DNA from: Chitinophaga japonensis
GTDB lineage: Bacteria > Bacteroidota > Bacteroidia > Chitinophagales > Chitinophagaceae
DNA length: 64,000 nt
Assembly: GCF_007830125.1 (NCBI RefSeq)
Contig: NZ_VLLG01000005.1
Location: 248,001-312,000, forward strand
Direction: 5' to 3'
Shown: positions 26,302 to 34,938 of the stretch, one piece after another
How positions within the stretch are numbered: the stretch's first letter is position 1
How the letters are laid out: each line of letters opens with the position of its first letter
Notes under the pieces: model-generated
Told to the model about the DNA's origin: nothing
Database searches by the model: none
Seen by the model: the letters and a program-made list of their open reading frames with translations, nothing else
Program-made: the position numbers and the translations under genes

Positions 26302-27420
26302 TTAAGAAGTTTTGCGGTAGTTCCAGATAGCAATGCCGTTCATCACCAGCGCATAGCCCAGCATTACCAGCAGGAAGAACTGTATATCCGCCCAGCCGCT
26401 GCCTTTGAGCAGCACCATGCGTATCACCTTTACAAAATAGGCGATGGGATTGAACCAGGTGATCACCTGCGCCCAGTGCGGCATATTCTCCACCGGGGTG
26501 AACAGGCCGCTCATCAGCATAAAGATGATCACGAAGAACCAGGCAATGAACATGGCCTGCTGCTGTGTTTCCGTAAAAGTGGAGATCAGCAGCCCCATGC
26601 CCAGCATCACCCACAGGTACACCGCGGCAAACAGGAACACCAGCCACAGGCTGCCCGCCATGGGCAGGCTAAACACCAGCTTGCCCACCAGCAGCCCAAA
26701 GGCCAGCTCAAACAGCGCTACGATCCAGAAAGGGATCAGCTTGCCCAGGATGAAATGATGTTTGCGTATAGGCGTTACATTAAGCTGCTCAATGGTCCCG
26801 ATCTCCTTCTCTTTTACAATGTTCATCCCGGACAGGAAAGCGCCGATCATGGTTACCAGCACCACCAGTATGCCCGGCACCATGAATATTTTATAATCCA
26901 GCCGCGTGTTGTACCAGTTGGAGAAGGTCACCGCTATCACGGGCGGGCCGTTGCGCTCGTCCAGGGCCAGCCATTCTGTGCGGATGTTCCTGTTAAAGTC
27001 GCGGATAATGCTGCCGGCGTAAGCGTTGGCCAGGCCGGCCTTGCTGCCGTTAATGGCATTCACCAGCAACTGCAGGGTCACTTTATCCTCCCGTACCAGG
27101 TCCCGCTCAAAATGCGGCGGGATCACCAGTACAATATCGGCCTGGTCCCGCTGCAGGTCCCGGAACCCGTCTTCCCGGTCAAACGTCTGGCGGTTCAGCC
27201 GGAAATAGCCGCTGGCCGTGAGCTTGTGCGTGAGCCGCCGCGACCAGGAGGAAAGATCATGGTCCACTACATCGATGGACAGGTCCTTCACTTCATAGTT
27301 GGCCGCATTGGACAGTATCACCAACTGCACGATGGGGATAATGAGAATGATGCGGAGCATGGACCTGTTACGGAATATCTGCAGGAACTCCTTTTGCAGT
27401 AGAAAGAAAATGGTACGCAT
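26302..27420 (-). CDS. ABC-2 type permease (YbhR-like), exporter subunit
   Basis: A 372-residue permease. It has an N-terminal helix (IILIIPIVQLVILSNAA), a large extracytoplasmic domain (about 45-170), and five more helices from about 175, including VKEKEIGTIEQLNVTPIR, the hallmark loop of ABC-2 (drug exporter) permeases. It pairs with the similar gene upstream; the ATG overlaps the stop of that gene by one base (TGATG). Last gene of the efflux operon, followed by a terminator. Confidence 0.9.
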   Translation of the reverse strand: MRTIFFLLQKEFLQIFRNRSMLRIILIIPIVQLVILSNAANYEVKDLSIDVVDHDLSSWSRRLTHKLTASGYFRLNRQTFDREDGFRDLQRDQADIVLVIPPHFERDLVREDKVTLQLLVNAINGSKAGLANAYAGSIIRDFNRNIRTEWLALDERNGPPVIAVTFSNWYNTRLDYKIFMVPGILVVLVTMIGAFLSGMNIVKEKEIGTIEQLNVTPIRKHHFILGKLIPFWIVALFELAFGLLVGKLVFSLPMAGSLWLVFLFAAVYLWVMLGMGLLISTFTETQQQAMFIAWFFVIIFMLMSGLFTPVENMPHWAQVITWFNPIAYFVKVIRMVLLKGSGWADIQFFLLVMLGYALVMNGIAIWNYRKTS

Positions 27421-28526
27421 CAGCTTAAACGGGTTTTAAAGTTACGTATGCTCATCGCCACAAACAGCAGCGTCATGCCGCACAGCACCAGGGTCTGGAG
27501 CCAGATGACTTCCAGCCCCGCTCCTTTCAGCATTATATCTTTCAGGATGATGATGAACCATTTGGCGGGCATGAGATTGGACAGCCACTGCAGCGGCAGC
27601 GGCATGCTTTCTATGGGAAAAATAAAACCGGACAGCAAGGTGGTGGGCATCAGCAATCCCATCATGGAGGCCATCATGGCTGTTTGCTGCTTGTCCGTTA
27701 CCGTGGAGATCAATATGCCCAGCGACAGGGAGGTGAGCACGAACAACACGCATTCCATTAACAGCAGCACCATGCTGCCCCGGATAGGCATGCCGAACAG
27801 GAACACGCCCAGGGCCAGGATCATCAGTGCGTTGATGAACGACAGCACGATATAAGGCACCACTTTTCCCAGCACGATCAAAGGCGGCGGCAAGGGCGAT
27901 ACCAGCAGTATTTCCATGGTACCCAGCTCTTTTTCCCGGGCGATGGTGATGGAGGTCATCATGGCGGACACCAGCAGCAGGATAAGCGTCATAACACCTG
28001 GCACGAACAGGAATACGCTTTTAAGGGCAGCGTTGTACTGCATGGTTACCGTAGTATCGATGGTCAGCGGCAACTGCGTTTGCCCGTTCAGCTCCTGCTG
28101 GTAATTGCCGATAATGGAACTGGCATAGTTGATCAGCGTGGTGGCGGTGTTGGGATCGCCGGCATCGGCCAGCAACTGCACCTGCGCCTTCTTGAGGTGA
28201 AAGAAGGACTGGCCGAACTCCGGGGGTATCACCACGGCCATTTTAATGCGGCCTTCGCGGAAAGCGTCCTCGATGGTCCGGTGGCTCTGCAGGCGCCGGT
28301 CTATGCGGAAATACCCGCCTGCCGTGAGCTTTTGCACCAGGCGCGTGCTGTAGTAGTCCCTGGACTGATCCAGTACGGCGATATCCGCATTTTTGATCTC
28401 GTTGGTAATGGCAAAGCCGAAAAGAATGATCTGCACTACCGGCATCCCGAAGAGGATGAGCAGGGTGCGCTTATCACGGAAAATATGATAGAACTCTTTC
28501 CTGGCAAATACGAAGAACTGGCGCAT
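27420..28526 (-). CDS. ABC-2 type permease (YbhS-like), exporter subunit
   Basis: A 368-residue permease with the same layout as its neighbour: first helix (LLILFGMPVVQIILFGFAI), extracytoplasmic domain to about 170, then five helices with REKELGTMEILLVSPL. It forms the heterodimeric channel of the exporter with the 26302 gene. In the Escherichia coli YbhGFSR system two such permeases are also adjacent. The 54-bp gap to the ATPase gene is AT-rich and holds nothing I recognise. Confidence 0.9.
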   Translation of the reverse strand: MRQFFVFARKEFYHIFRDKRTLLILFGMPVVQIILFGFAITNEIKNADIAVLDQSRDYYSTRLVQKLTAGGYFRIDRRLQSHRTIEDAFREGRIKMAVVIPPEFGQSFFHLKKAQVQLLADAGDPNTATTLINYASSIIGNYQQELNGQTQLPLTIDTTVTMQYNAALKSVFLFVPGVMTLILLLVSAMMTSITIAREKELGTMEILLVSPLPPPLIVLGKVVPYIVLSFINALMILALGVFLFGMPIRGSMVLLLMECVLFVLTSLSLGILISTVTDKQQTAMMASMMGLLMPTTLLSGFIFPIESMPLPLQWLSNLMPAKWFIIILKDIMLKGAGLEVIWLQTLVLCGMTLLFVAMSIRNFKTRLS

Positions 28527-28580
28527 GTTTTAAATATGAAGTGTGATGTATGAATTATGCAATACGATGATTAATGTTTG

Positions 28581-29303
28581 CTACTTCCCCCTCGCCAATT
28601 TCAAAAACACATCATCCATAGAATCCGCCCCGAACTGTGCTTTGAGCTGCCGGGGCGTGTCCAGCGCCTGTATGCGGCCGTCTACCATGATCGACACCCG
28701 GTCGCAGTACTCCGCTTCATCCATATAATGGGTGGTGACAAAAACCGTAACGCCGCGGCTGGCTGCTTCATAGATCAGGTCCCAGAACTGCCGGCGGGTA
28801 ATGGGATCTACCCCGCCTGTCGGCTCGTCCAGGAACACGATGGAAGGATCGTGCAGGATGGCTACGGAAAAGGCCAGCTTCTGCTTCCAGCCAAGGGGCA
28901 GGGCGCTCACCAGTAGGTCCGCCTCTGCCTCCATTTCCAGCTTCTGCAGCAACTGGCGGGTCTTTTCCCGGATCGCTTCGTTGCCAAGGCCATAGATACC
29001 GCCGTAAAAGCGGATGTTCTCCTTCACCTTCAGATCCTCGTACAGTGAAAAGCGCTGGCTCATATACCCGATGTTCCTTTTCACTTTATCCGCCTGGGTA
29101 TATACATCGTATCCCGCTACCCGGGCTTCGCCGCTGGTAGGGCGCAGCAGGCCGCAGAGCATGCGCATGGCCGTGGTTTTACCGGCCCCGTTGGCGCCCA
29201 GGAAGCCGAATATCTCTCCCTGCTTTACCTCGAACGTAATGGCGTTGGTGGCGGTAAAGTCGCCGAATTTTTTTGTGAGCGCGTTGGTAACGATCGGTTG
29301 CAT
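28581..29303 (-). CDS. ABC transporter ATP-binding protein (half of a YbhF-type pair)
   Basis: 240 residues. Walker A GANGAGKTTAM (near 36), Walker B IVFLDEPTGGVDP and switch His in VTTHYMDEAE are present. The ABC signature is the non-canonical LPLGWKQKL in place of LSGGxxQ, which I recall from one half of E. coli YbhF and relatives. With the next ATPase it corresponds to the two halves of YbhF on separate polypeptides. Confidence 0.9.
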   Translation of the reverse strand: MQPIVTNALTKKFGDFTATNAITFEVKQGEIFGFLGANGAGKTTAMRMLCGLLRPTSGEARVAGYDVYTQADKVKRNIGYMSQRFSLYEDLKVKENIRFYGGIYGLGNEAIREKTRQLLQKLEMEAEADLLVSALPLGWKQKLAFSVAILHDPSIVFLDEPTGGVDPITRRQFWDLIYEAASRGVTVFVTTHYMDEAEYCDRVSIMVDGRIQALDTPRQLKAQFGADSMDDVFLKLARGK

Positions 29304-29313
29304 AACGTTGATT

Positions 29314-30231
29314 TTATCGGTGGCTTTTCATCAGCTCCATGAAACAATCTTCTATACCGGCTTCAATGGGCTCCATGCTGAACTGCTCGTGCTGCTTTGG
29401 TTGCAGGTAAGCCTGCAGTTGGTCTACACGCTCGCGGCCATGCTTCAGCGTAAGGTGCAGGTGCTCCCCGAACGCATAGCAACTGTCCGTATCCTCAAAG
29501 GCGCGCAGGTCCTGTATCAGCCGGTACATTTCTTTGGCCCTTACGGCCCACAAGGGTTTGCTGAATTGCCGGATAATGGCCTGCGGCGGGTTGATGTTCA
29601 GCAGTTCCCCGTTCTGTATCAGCGCTACCCGGTCGCAGAGCATGGCTTCATCCATGTAAGGCGTGGACACCAGGATGGCGATCCCCTTTTTCCGCAGGCG
29701 CTGCAGCATTTCCCAGAACTCCTTGCGGGAAACCGGGTCCACACCGGTAGTAGGCTCGTCCAGGAACAATACGGCCGGCTTGTGCACCAGCGCGCAGCAC
29801 AGGGCCAGCTTCTGTTTCATACCACCGGAAAGCTTGCCTGCCGGGCGCTTTTTAAAAGGCTCGATCTGTACGTATATTTCCTCTATCAGCTCGTAATTGG
29901 CCTCCACCGTGGTGTTGAAGATGGTGGCAAAAAAATGCAGGTTCTCCGCTACCGTCAGGTCCTGGTACAGGGAGAAACGTCCCGGCATGTAGCCTACTAC
30001 CCGGCGGATGGCCTTGTAGTCCTTCACCACATCCAGCCCGGTCACGGAGGCCTGCCCCTTGTCCGCCAGCAACAGCGTGGTGAGGATGCGGAACAGGGTG
30101 GATTTGCCGGCGCCGTCCGGGCCTATCAGGCCAAACAGCTCTCCTTCATTCACGGTAAAGGAAATGTTTTGCAGGGCCTGTACCGTGCCGAATTTTTTAT
30201 GAATGTCCTGTACAATAATGGGTGCTGGCAT
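29314..30231 (-). CDS. ABC transporter ATP-binding protein (canonical half)
   Basis: 305 residues. Walker A GPDGAGKSTLF, canonical signature LSGGMKQKLALCCAL, Walker B VLFLDEPTTGVDP; the switch position reads STPYMDEA where His is usual. A C-terminal tail of about 70 residues follows the nucleotide-binding domain. The missing switch His in this subunit and the altered signature in the partner suggest one of the two composite ATP sites is degenerate. Stop and start are separated by only 10 bp from the next ATPase gene. Confidence 0.9.
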   Translation of the reverse strand: MPAPIIVQDIHKKFGTVQALQNISFTVNEGELFGLIGPDGAGKSTLFRILTTLLLADKGQASVTGLDVVKDYKAIRRVVGYMPGRFSLYQDLTVAENLHFFATIFNTTVEANYELIEEIYVQIEPFKKRPAGKLSGGMKQKLALCCALVHKPAVLFLDEPTTGVDPVSRKEFWEMLQRLRKKGIAILVSTPYMDEAMLCDRVALIQNGELLNINPPQAIIRQFSKPLWAVRAKEMYRLIQDLRAFEDTDSCYAFGEHLHLTLKHGRERVDQLQAYLQPKQHEQFSMEPIEAGIEDCFMELMKSHR

Positions 30232-30234
30232 GGC

Positions 30235-31134
30235 TTAGCGGTTTGACAGTTTCAGTTCTGCCGGCATGCCTATTTTCAGGCTGCCGTCGTTCTCCACTTT
30301 TACTTTCACCGCGTATACCAGGTTGGTCCTTTCCTCCTTGGTCTGTATCACCTTGGGAGTGAACTCCGCTTCGGCAGACACCCAGGTAACGGTACCTGGC
30401 CACTGGCGGTATTTTCCTCCCGGCTCGTCGGTGCGCACCGTTACCTGCTGGCCTACCTTCACATGGCCCAGCAGTTCCTCTCCCACGTAGGCGCGCAGGA
30501 TGAGGGAAGAGAGGTTGGCGATCTTATACAGGGGCTTGCCATAGTTCACCACTTCCCCCGGCTCTACATACTTGGTGAGCACGATGCCGCCTACGGGGTT
30601 GACTATACGGGTTTGCCGGAGCTGGTCGTTGAGCTGCAGCACCTGAGCTTCCAGGGGCTGCGTTTCGCTGGTGTAGCCGCTCACCTGCGTTTGCAGGGAG
30701 GAGGCCAGGGAGCGGTACTGCTTTTCCAGCACAGCTATCTGCGCGTTCACATCGTCCAGTTGTTTGGTAGTGGCGGCATTGGCCTTTACCAGGTTCTGAA
30801 TGCGCCGCTGCTCTACTTTTTGCGTGGCGATCTGCTGGCGGATCACTTCCAGTTGCGGGCCGGTTTCCGGCACCTTGCTCAGCACGGCGCGGATATTGGC
30901 CTTCAACTGGGACTTTTTAAGGGAGAGCTGGGTGGAGTCTATCCATCCCACAATGGTGTCTGCCGGAAGCGTCATGCCCTCCTCCACGGTAAATGACAGC
31001 AGTTTGCCGGTGCCCTCCGCGGATACCACGGTTTCCACGGCTTCAAAATTTCCGTAGGCGTCGGCGTTATCATCATTGGACCGGCAGGCGGTGAGTGCGG
31101 CGGCCAGCAGTATAGCGGTAATTGCGCTGCGCAT
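30235..31134 (-). CDS. HlyD-type membrane fusion lipoprotein of the exporter
   Basis: About 300 residues from the ATG at 31134, preferred because MRSAITAILLAAALTAC forms a lipoprotein signal with the lipid-bearing Cys near 17. A split lipoyl/barrel domain begins EAVETVVSAEGTGKLLSFTVEEGMTL, then a coiled-coil hairpin (about 70-160), then GGIVLTKYVEPGEVVNYGKPLYKI and a C-terminal beta barrel. It links the inner-membrane ABC unit with the TolC-like protein, as YbhG does. It ends 3 bp before the ATPase gene start. Confidence 0.9.
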   Translation of the reverse strand: MRSAITAILLAAALTACRSNDDNADAYGNFEAVETVVSAEGTGKLLSFTVEEGMTLPADTIVGWIDSTQLSLKKSQLKANIRAVLSKVPETGPQLEVIRQQIATQKVEQRRIQNLVKANAATTKQLDDVNAQIAVLEKQYRSLASSLQTQVSGYTSETQPLEAQVLQLNDQLRQTRIVNPVGGIVLTKYVEPGEVVNYGKPLYKIANLSSLILRAYVGEELLGHVKVGQQVTVRTDEPGGKYRQWPGTVTWVSAEAEFTPKVIQTKEERTNLVYAVKVKVENDGSLKIGMPAELKLSNR

Positions 31135-31167
31135 AGTGATCCTGTTTTTAAATACGGGTAGCATGTG

Positions 31168-32430
31168 TTAATAACCTTTTATAAGTTGATAATTGATGCG
31201 GGCAAGGGCCAGTTGTATCTGGTGCGTGCTTTGGTCTATCCGGGCCTGGGTAACGGCGTTGAGGTCTGTAATATAGTCATGCACGGTGATCACGCCGTTG
31301 TCCAACTGTGCGGCGCTGGCGGCCTGCACACGGGTGCGCAGGGCCACGATGCCGTTATCCTTTTCCAGCGTTTCCCGCAGGCGCTCTATTTCCGTGCGCT
31401 GCTGCGCCAGTTGCACATTGGTATTGAGCGTGAAGGTCTCTGACTGGTGCGCAATATTCTTTTGCTGCAGGCGCAGGATATCCTGCTCTTTGCGGTGGTA
31501 GCGCCAGTTCCAGAGCGTCCAGTTAAGCCGGATGCCGCCCATGTAAAAAGCGTCGAAATCATTGTTGAGCATATTCAGCCCGGGCCGGCCGTAGCCGCCC
31601 TGCACAAAGGCGCTGATGCGGGGCATGGGTTTGGTGGCGGCCAGCCGTATTTCGCTGTTGAGCGCAGCGGACTGCAGTTGGTACAGTGCCAGCTCCGGCC
31701 GCAACAAGGTGTCTGTTTGCCGGGCAGGCGCCGGCTCCTGCGGCAGTTCCAGCTTAATGGCAGCACCGCTGTAGCCGGTAAGCAGTTGCAGCACGGCCAG
31801 GTTGGCCCTGCGGGAGGCGGCGGCCGACAGCTCCTGCTGTTCTGCGCGTAGCTGCTCCGCCTGCAGCATGTCCACGTTGGAGGGCAGCACGGTGCCATTC
31901 TCCACCCCGGCCTTTAAACGGTCTATGCGTTGCCGTATATCCGCCTGCGTTACCCTGGCTGCCTGTACATAGGCTTCCGCCAGCAGGGCGTTGAAATAGG
32001 TTTGGGTAACCTGCTGCCTTACCTTGTACAGCTCCACTTCCACGCGCTGCTGCTCCGTAAGCTGCCGGGCGGCCTGCAGCTCCCGCTGCCGCCGGGTAGC
32101 GCCGCCATCGTACAGCAACTGGTTCACATCCAGGGTAGCGCGGTACTGGTCCTTTGCAAACTCGGGGATGTCCACGCCGGGCACTTTAAAGGGGAACTGC
32201 GTTACATCGCTCTGGTAAGTAGCCTGACCGTTCAGCGCGGCTTGCGGCAGATAGGCGGAATTGGTGTTCCTGACCTGCAACTGCAGGATACTGTCCAGCA
32301 CCTGCTTTTGCCGCAGCAAGGGGTAGTGGTCCCGGGCCAGTTGCTGGCATTGCTCCAGGGTAAGCAGGGTGCTGTCCTGCGCCTGTACCCGGGCGGTGGC
32401 CAGCAGCAGTATCCAAATGAAATACTTCAT
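31168..32430 (-). CDS. TolC-like outer-membrane efflux protein
   Basis: A 420-residue protein: signal peptide (about 1-17, ending VQA), then two OEP repeats of long helices. LLTLEQCQQLARDHYPLLRQKQ opens the first and a second begins near PELALYQLQSAALNSEIRLA. It provides the outer-membrane channel for the exporter. First gene of the operon. A palindrome matching that in front of tetR lies 16 bp upstream of its start. Confidence 0.9.
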   Translation of the reverse strand: MKYFIWILLLATARVQAQDSTLLTLEQCQQLARDHYPLLRQKQVLDSILQLQVRNTNSAYLPQAALNGQATYQSDVTQFPFKVPGVDIPEFAKDQYRATLDVNQLLYDGGATRRQRELQAARQLTEQQRVEVELYKVRQQVTQTYFNALLAEAYVQAARVTQADIRQRIDRLKAGVENGTVLPSNVDMLQAEQLRAEQQELSAAASRRANLAVLQLLTGYSGAAIKLELPQEPAPARQTDTLLRPELALYQLQSAALNSEIRLAATKPMPRISAFVQGGYGRPGLNMLNNDFDAFYMGGIRLNWTLWNWRYHRKEQDILRLQQKNIAHQSETFTLNTNVQLAQQRTEIERLRETLEKDNGIVALRTRVQAASAAQLDNGVITVHDYITDLNAVTQARIDQSTHQIQLALARINYQLIKGY

Positions 32431-32445
32431 CTTTAACTGTTTTAT

Positions 32446-32461
32446 TTAACTAATTGGTTAA
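32446..32461. promoter_or_regulatory. TetR-type operator upstream of the efflux operon
   Basis: TTAACTAATTGGTTAA, nearly the same as the palindrome at 33099-33114. It lies between the tetR stop and the start of the TolC-like gene, where it would block the operon promoter. Confidence 0.75.
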
Positions 32462-32478
32462 TATGGGTGCAAAAAAAT

Positions 32479-33087
32479 TTACGGCGCTATCGCCCTTAAA
32501 ACAAAATCGCTTACCAGTTGCCGGCGTTCTTCGATCAGCATCCGGAACTGTACATCATCCATCCCGAACACGGCCTGCGCCAGTGGTTTGGCTACAAAGG
32601 GAAATATGCACATGGAGAGCACATTCAACAGCAACTGGATCGGGCTTATTTTCCGGATTTCTCCTTTTTCCCCGGCCACTGCTATCTCTCTCAGAAACCG
32701 TTCCAGGTCGGGGAAGTCCGGCCGCGATCTGAATTTTTTTATCAGCAGCGCCGGGTTCTGCTGCAGCTCGTTCAGCACAAACAGGGGAATGTGGGGGTAT
32801 TGGGACAAGCCTCCTATATAGCTGTCTACCACACCCCTGATCTTTTCCGGTAAGGTCAGGTCATTACTGATCACGCTGTTCAGCCGGGACACCAGCTTGT
32901 CCAGCGCTTCGTCAAATACCAGGGCAAACAGCTTGTCCTTGCTGCGATAGTAATAATGCAGCAGGGCCTTATTGATCCCGGCTTCATCGGCAATGTCCTG
33001 CATACGCGCTCCTGCCAGGCCTTTCTGTAAAAACACCTTCTTGGCGGCGGCAATGATCTGTTCTTCTGTGTTCCTTTCCCGGGCCAT
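32479..33087 (-). CDS. TetR family repressor of the efflux operon
   Basis: 202 residues. N-terminal HTH (TEEQIIAAAKKVFLQKGLAGARMQDIADEAGINKALLHYYYRSKD trend, 6-50), C-terminal ligand domain of nine helices. It lies just upstream of the efflux operon on the same strand, the position occupied by cecR (ybiH) next to ybhGFSR in E. coli. Matching palindromes precede both this gene and the operon, so autoregulation and operon repression are likely. Confidence 0.9.
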   Translation of the reverse strand: MARERNTEEQIIAAAKKVFLQKGLAGARMQDIADEAGINKALLHYYYRSKDKLFALVFDEALDKLVSRLNSVISNDLTLPEKIRGVVDSYIGGLSQYPHIPLFVLNELQQNPALLIKKFRSRPDFPDLERFLREIAVAGEKGEIRKISPIQLLLNVLSMCIFPFVAKPLAQAVFGMDDVQFRMLIEERRQLVSDFVLRAIAP

Positions 33088-33098
33088 AACTTTAAAGT

Positions 33099-33114
33099 TT
33101 AACCATTTGGTTAA
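33099..33114. promoter_or_regulatory. TetR-type operator upstream of tetR
   Basis: TTAACCATTTGGTTAA, palindromic at 14 of 16 positions, 12 bp upstream of the tetR start. Together with 32446-32461 it gives the consensus TTAACYAWTTGGTTAA. Confidence 0.75.
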
Positions 33115-33212
33115 TACAAAGGTATAAAAAGATATTTACCGGCAAAATTTATTTTTCAGGGCGCTTTGTCAGGTTTTATAATCAATATAGTCCGGTATTT
33201 CAGCAGGCGCTT

Positions 33213-33323
33213 TGCCAGCCGGGGAATGACGGTGAGGACCTGGCGGTGCCGCTGGCAAGAATTGAAAAGGCGGGAGGGCAGGTATTGATGCCCAAAACTT
33301 CAATAGGCGAGAACGGCTTTTAG
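33213..33323 (+). pseudogene. fragment of a VOC (glyoxalase-like) family gene
   Basis: A plus-strand frame reads CQPGNDGEDLAV, then ARIEKAGGQVLMPKTSIGENGF, followed by TAG. This is the middle of a small VOC protein (normally ...VLMPKT.IG..G with FALF.DTEGN and the metal Glu to follow). No start is present and the C-terminal third is missing. It is the only recognisable content of the 307-bp gap between tetR and the SDR gene, besides the tetR operator and a GC-rich hairpin at 33336-33367. Confidence 0.55.
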
Positions 33324-33335
33324 GTGATGCACCCA

Positions 33336-33367
33336 CCATCCCCCCTGCCGGCCGGCGGGTGGGATGG
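33336..33367. terminator. GC-rich hairpin downstream of the SDR gene
   Basis: CCATCC...CTGCCGGCCGGCGGGT...GGATGG can form a long stem, but there is no T-tract on either strand. It could aid termination of the SDR transcript; weak evidence. Confidence 0.35.
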
Positions 33368-33394
33368 CGGGTACAGTATTATCTGCCCCGGCGT

Positions 33395-34159
33395 TTACAG
33401 GGTAGCTACGGGGTGCACCATAATGCCGCCGTCAATGTTCACTTCCGCACCGCTGATGAACTTCGCGTCATCAGAAGCCAGGAAGGCTACCAGCCTGGCC
33501 ACTTCTACGGCCTCGCCGATCCGCTGCAGGGGGATAGCCTGGCCCAGACGTCCCTTGGCTTCCTCCAACTGCTCGGCGGGCAGCCCGATCTTTTCGAAAA
33601 TAGGGGTGGCAATGGGGCCGGGGTTCACCACGTTTACACGGATATTGCGCGGGGCCAGTTCCCTTGTCAGTGTCCTGGCCAGGGAGTTCAGGGCCGCCTT
33701 GCTGGCGCTGTACACGGCATTGCCTACCATACCTGAAATAGCTGAAATAGATGACAGGAACACAATGGTGCCGCCATCTTTCAACAGGGGCAGCAGCTTT
33801 TGCGCAGTAAAGAAAGCGCCTTTGAAGTTGATGTTCATAACATCGTCAAAATGCTGCTCGCTGGCATCCGGGAACGGGACCATCTGCGCGATGCCCGCGT
33901 TGATGAACAACACGTCCACCTGGCCGTATTCCGCTTTAACATGCGCGGCCAGCGCATCGGCGTCGGATAGCTTACCCTGGTCGGCCACAAAACCTGCGGC
34001 CCCGCTGCCCAGTGCAGCCACGGCCTGGTTCACCGCCGCCTCCTTACGCCCGGTGATCAGCACCCTGGCGCCATTGGTTAAAAATACCTGTGCAGTGGCA
34101 AAGCCTATGCCGCTGTTCCCGCCGGTGATCACGGCTACCTTGTTGAGTAACTGGTTCAT
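33395..34159 (-). CDS. short-chain dehydrogenase/reductase (SDR)
   Basis: A 254-residue classical SDR with the cofactor motif GGNSGIGFA (near 13-21), NAG near 90, catalytic Ser in FLSSISAISG and the Tyr/Lys pair in YSASKAALN (near 155), and PGPIATPIF near 187. Arg in LITGRKEAA at the end of the second strand suggests NADP preference. Substrate unknown; most of these are called oxidoreductases of the YkvO/glucose-dehydrogenase-like group. An ArsR-type regulator is directly upstream on the same strand, with a partial copy of its palindrome at about 34268-34295 before this gene. Confidence 0.9.
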   Translation of the reverse strand: MNQLLNKVAVITGGNSGIGFATAQVFLTNGARVLITGRKEAAVNQAVAALGSGAAGFVADQGKLSDADALAAHVKAEYGQVDVLFINAGIAQMVPFPDASEQHFDDVMNINFKGAFFTAQKLLPLLKDGGTIVFLSSISAISGMVGNAVYSASKAALNSLARTLTRELAPRNIRVNVVNPGPIATPIFEKIGLPAEQLEEAKGRLGQAIPLQRIGEAVEVARLVAFLASDDAKFISGAEVNIDGGIMVHPVATL

Positions 34160-34312
34160 TTGTTGGATATATTTTAAATTGATGATAGAAGATTATTAAT
34201 AGAATTATTTAAAAACTTCAATATATAAGCGCATAGTCCTCCCTTGCAGGCCTGTATGCCTGCTTTCTACATCGAAACATTTAAAATAATCGATACTTTA
34301 TTGTAAAAAAAA

Positions 34313-34582
34313 TCAGCTCAATCCCTGGAAGAAGGCGGACAGGTATTTCATCATCTCCCTGTTCACCGTCAGTTGCACCGTGCGGCCCGTCTTGTCGTAG
34401 ATCAGCACGCCCGCGTCCACCAGTATTTTTACATGATGCGAGATCGCCGGCTGCGACAGCCGGGTAAGCTGGCTGATGTCAGCGCATACACAGGTCCCTT
34501 TCCGCACTATTTCCAGCAGGATGGCGAGGCGGTGCCTGTCCGAAATGGCATTGGCCGCTTTTGCTATAACCGAAGCATCCAT
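34313..34582 (-). CDS. ArsR family transcriptional regulator
   Basis: About 89 residues from the ATG at 34582. Winged helix with AISDRHRLAILLEIV, then a recognition helix LSQPAISHHVKILVDAGVL and a wing KTGRTVQLTV. The Cys pair CVCAD sits at the ELCVCD position of metal-sensing ArsR proteins but lacks the full ELCV(C/G)D motif; a metal-independent signal is equally possible. Perfect 26-bp palindrome just upstream. Probably controls itself and the downstream SDR gene. Confidence 0.88.
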   Translation of the reverse strand: MDASVIAKAANAISDRHRLAILLEIVRKGTCVCADISQLTRLSQPAISHHVKILVDAGVLIYDKTGRTVQLTVNREMMKYLSAFFQGLS

Positions 34583-34607
34583 GACACAAAGATAAGGGTT
34601 TTTTATC

Positions 34608-34633
34608 AATACATCGAAATATTTCGATGTATT
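34608..34633. promoter_or_regulatory. perfect 26-bp palindrome, operator of the ArsR gene
   Basis: AATACATCGAAAT and its exact reverse complement lie back to back, starting 26 bp upstream of the ArsR start codon. A degenerate ACATCGAAAC...ATCGATA copy occurs at about 34269-34294 before the SDR gene. Confidence 0.8.
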
Positions 34634-34938
34634 ATTAATGCCATGATCCCGGGAAAAAACTTATCTTGACAACAGGGAATAAAGAAAAGGGCTAACAAAC
34701 AACGGTCAGGCATGCGTTAACGGCTGCTGCCGTTACGTTTTGGGGTTAGTCGCTATATGCAGAGAAAAGTAGCGGCGTTTTGATACAGACAAAATTACCA
34801 CCGGCCGGCGCAGGGGACAAGCGCAGTAACTCCTTAAAATATCAGGTATTTCTACCTGTTTTTTCAGGCAATTCTACGAAGGAAGGTGTGGGGCGCATCG
34901 GCTAATTTGCAGCTCAGTTCACCAAAAAACCTCAGAAT
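34634..34938. other. intergenic region with orphan terminator-like hairpins
   Basis: Divergent space between the ArsR gene and the lipoprotein gene. It contains AACGGC-TGCT-GCCGTT near 34718 and, at 34843-34864, CAGGTA-TTTC-TACCTG followed by six T, a plus-strand intrinsic terminator with no gene in front of it. This fits a small RNA ending at about 34864 or a transcription attenuator in the leader of the lipoprotein gene. Nothing coding is apparent. Confidence 0.5.

Noticed and set aside
26221-27402. 393-codon plus-strand frame, His/Gln-rich
   Set aside because: Antisense to the ABC permease gene; composition typical of the complement of membrane-helix codons.
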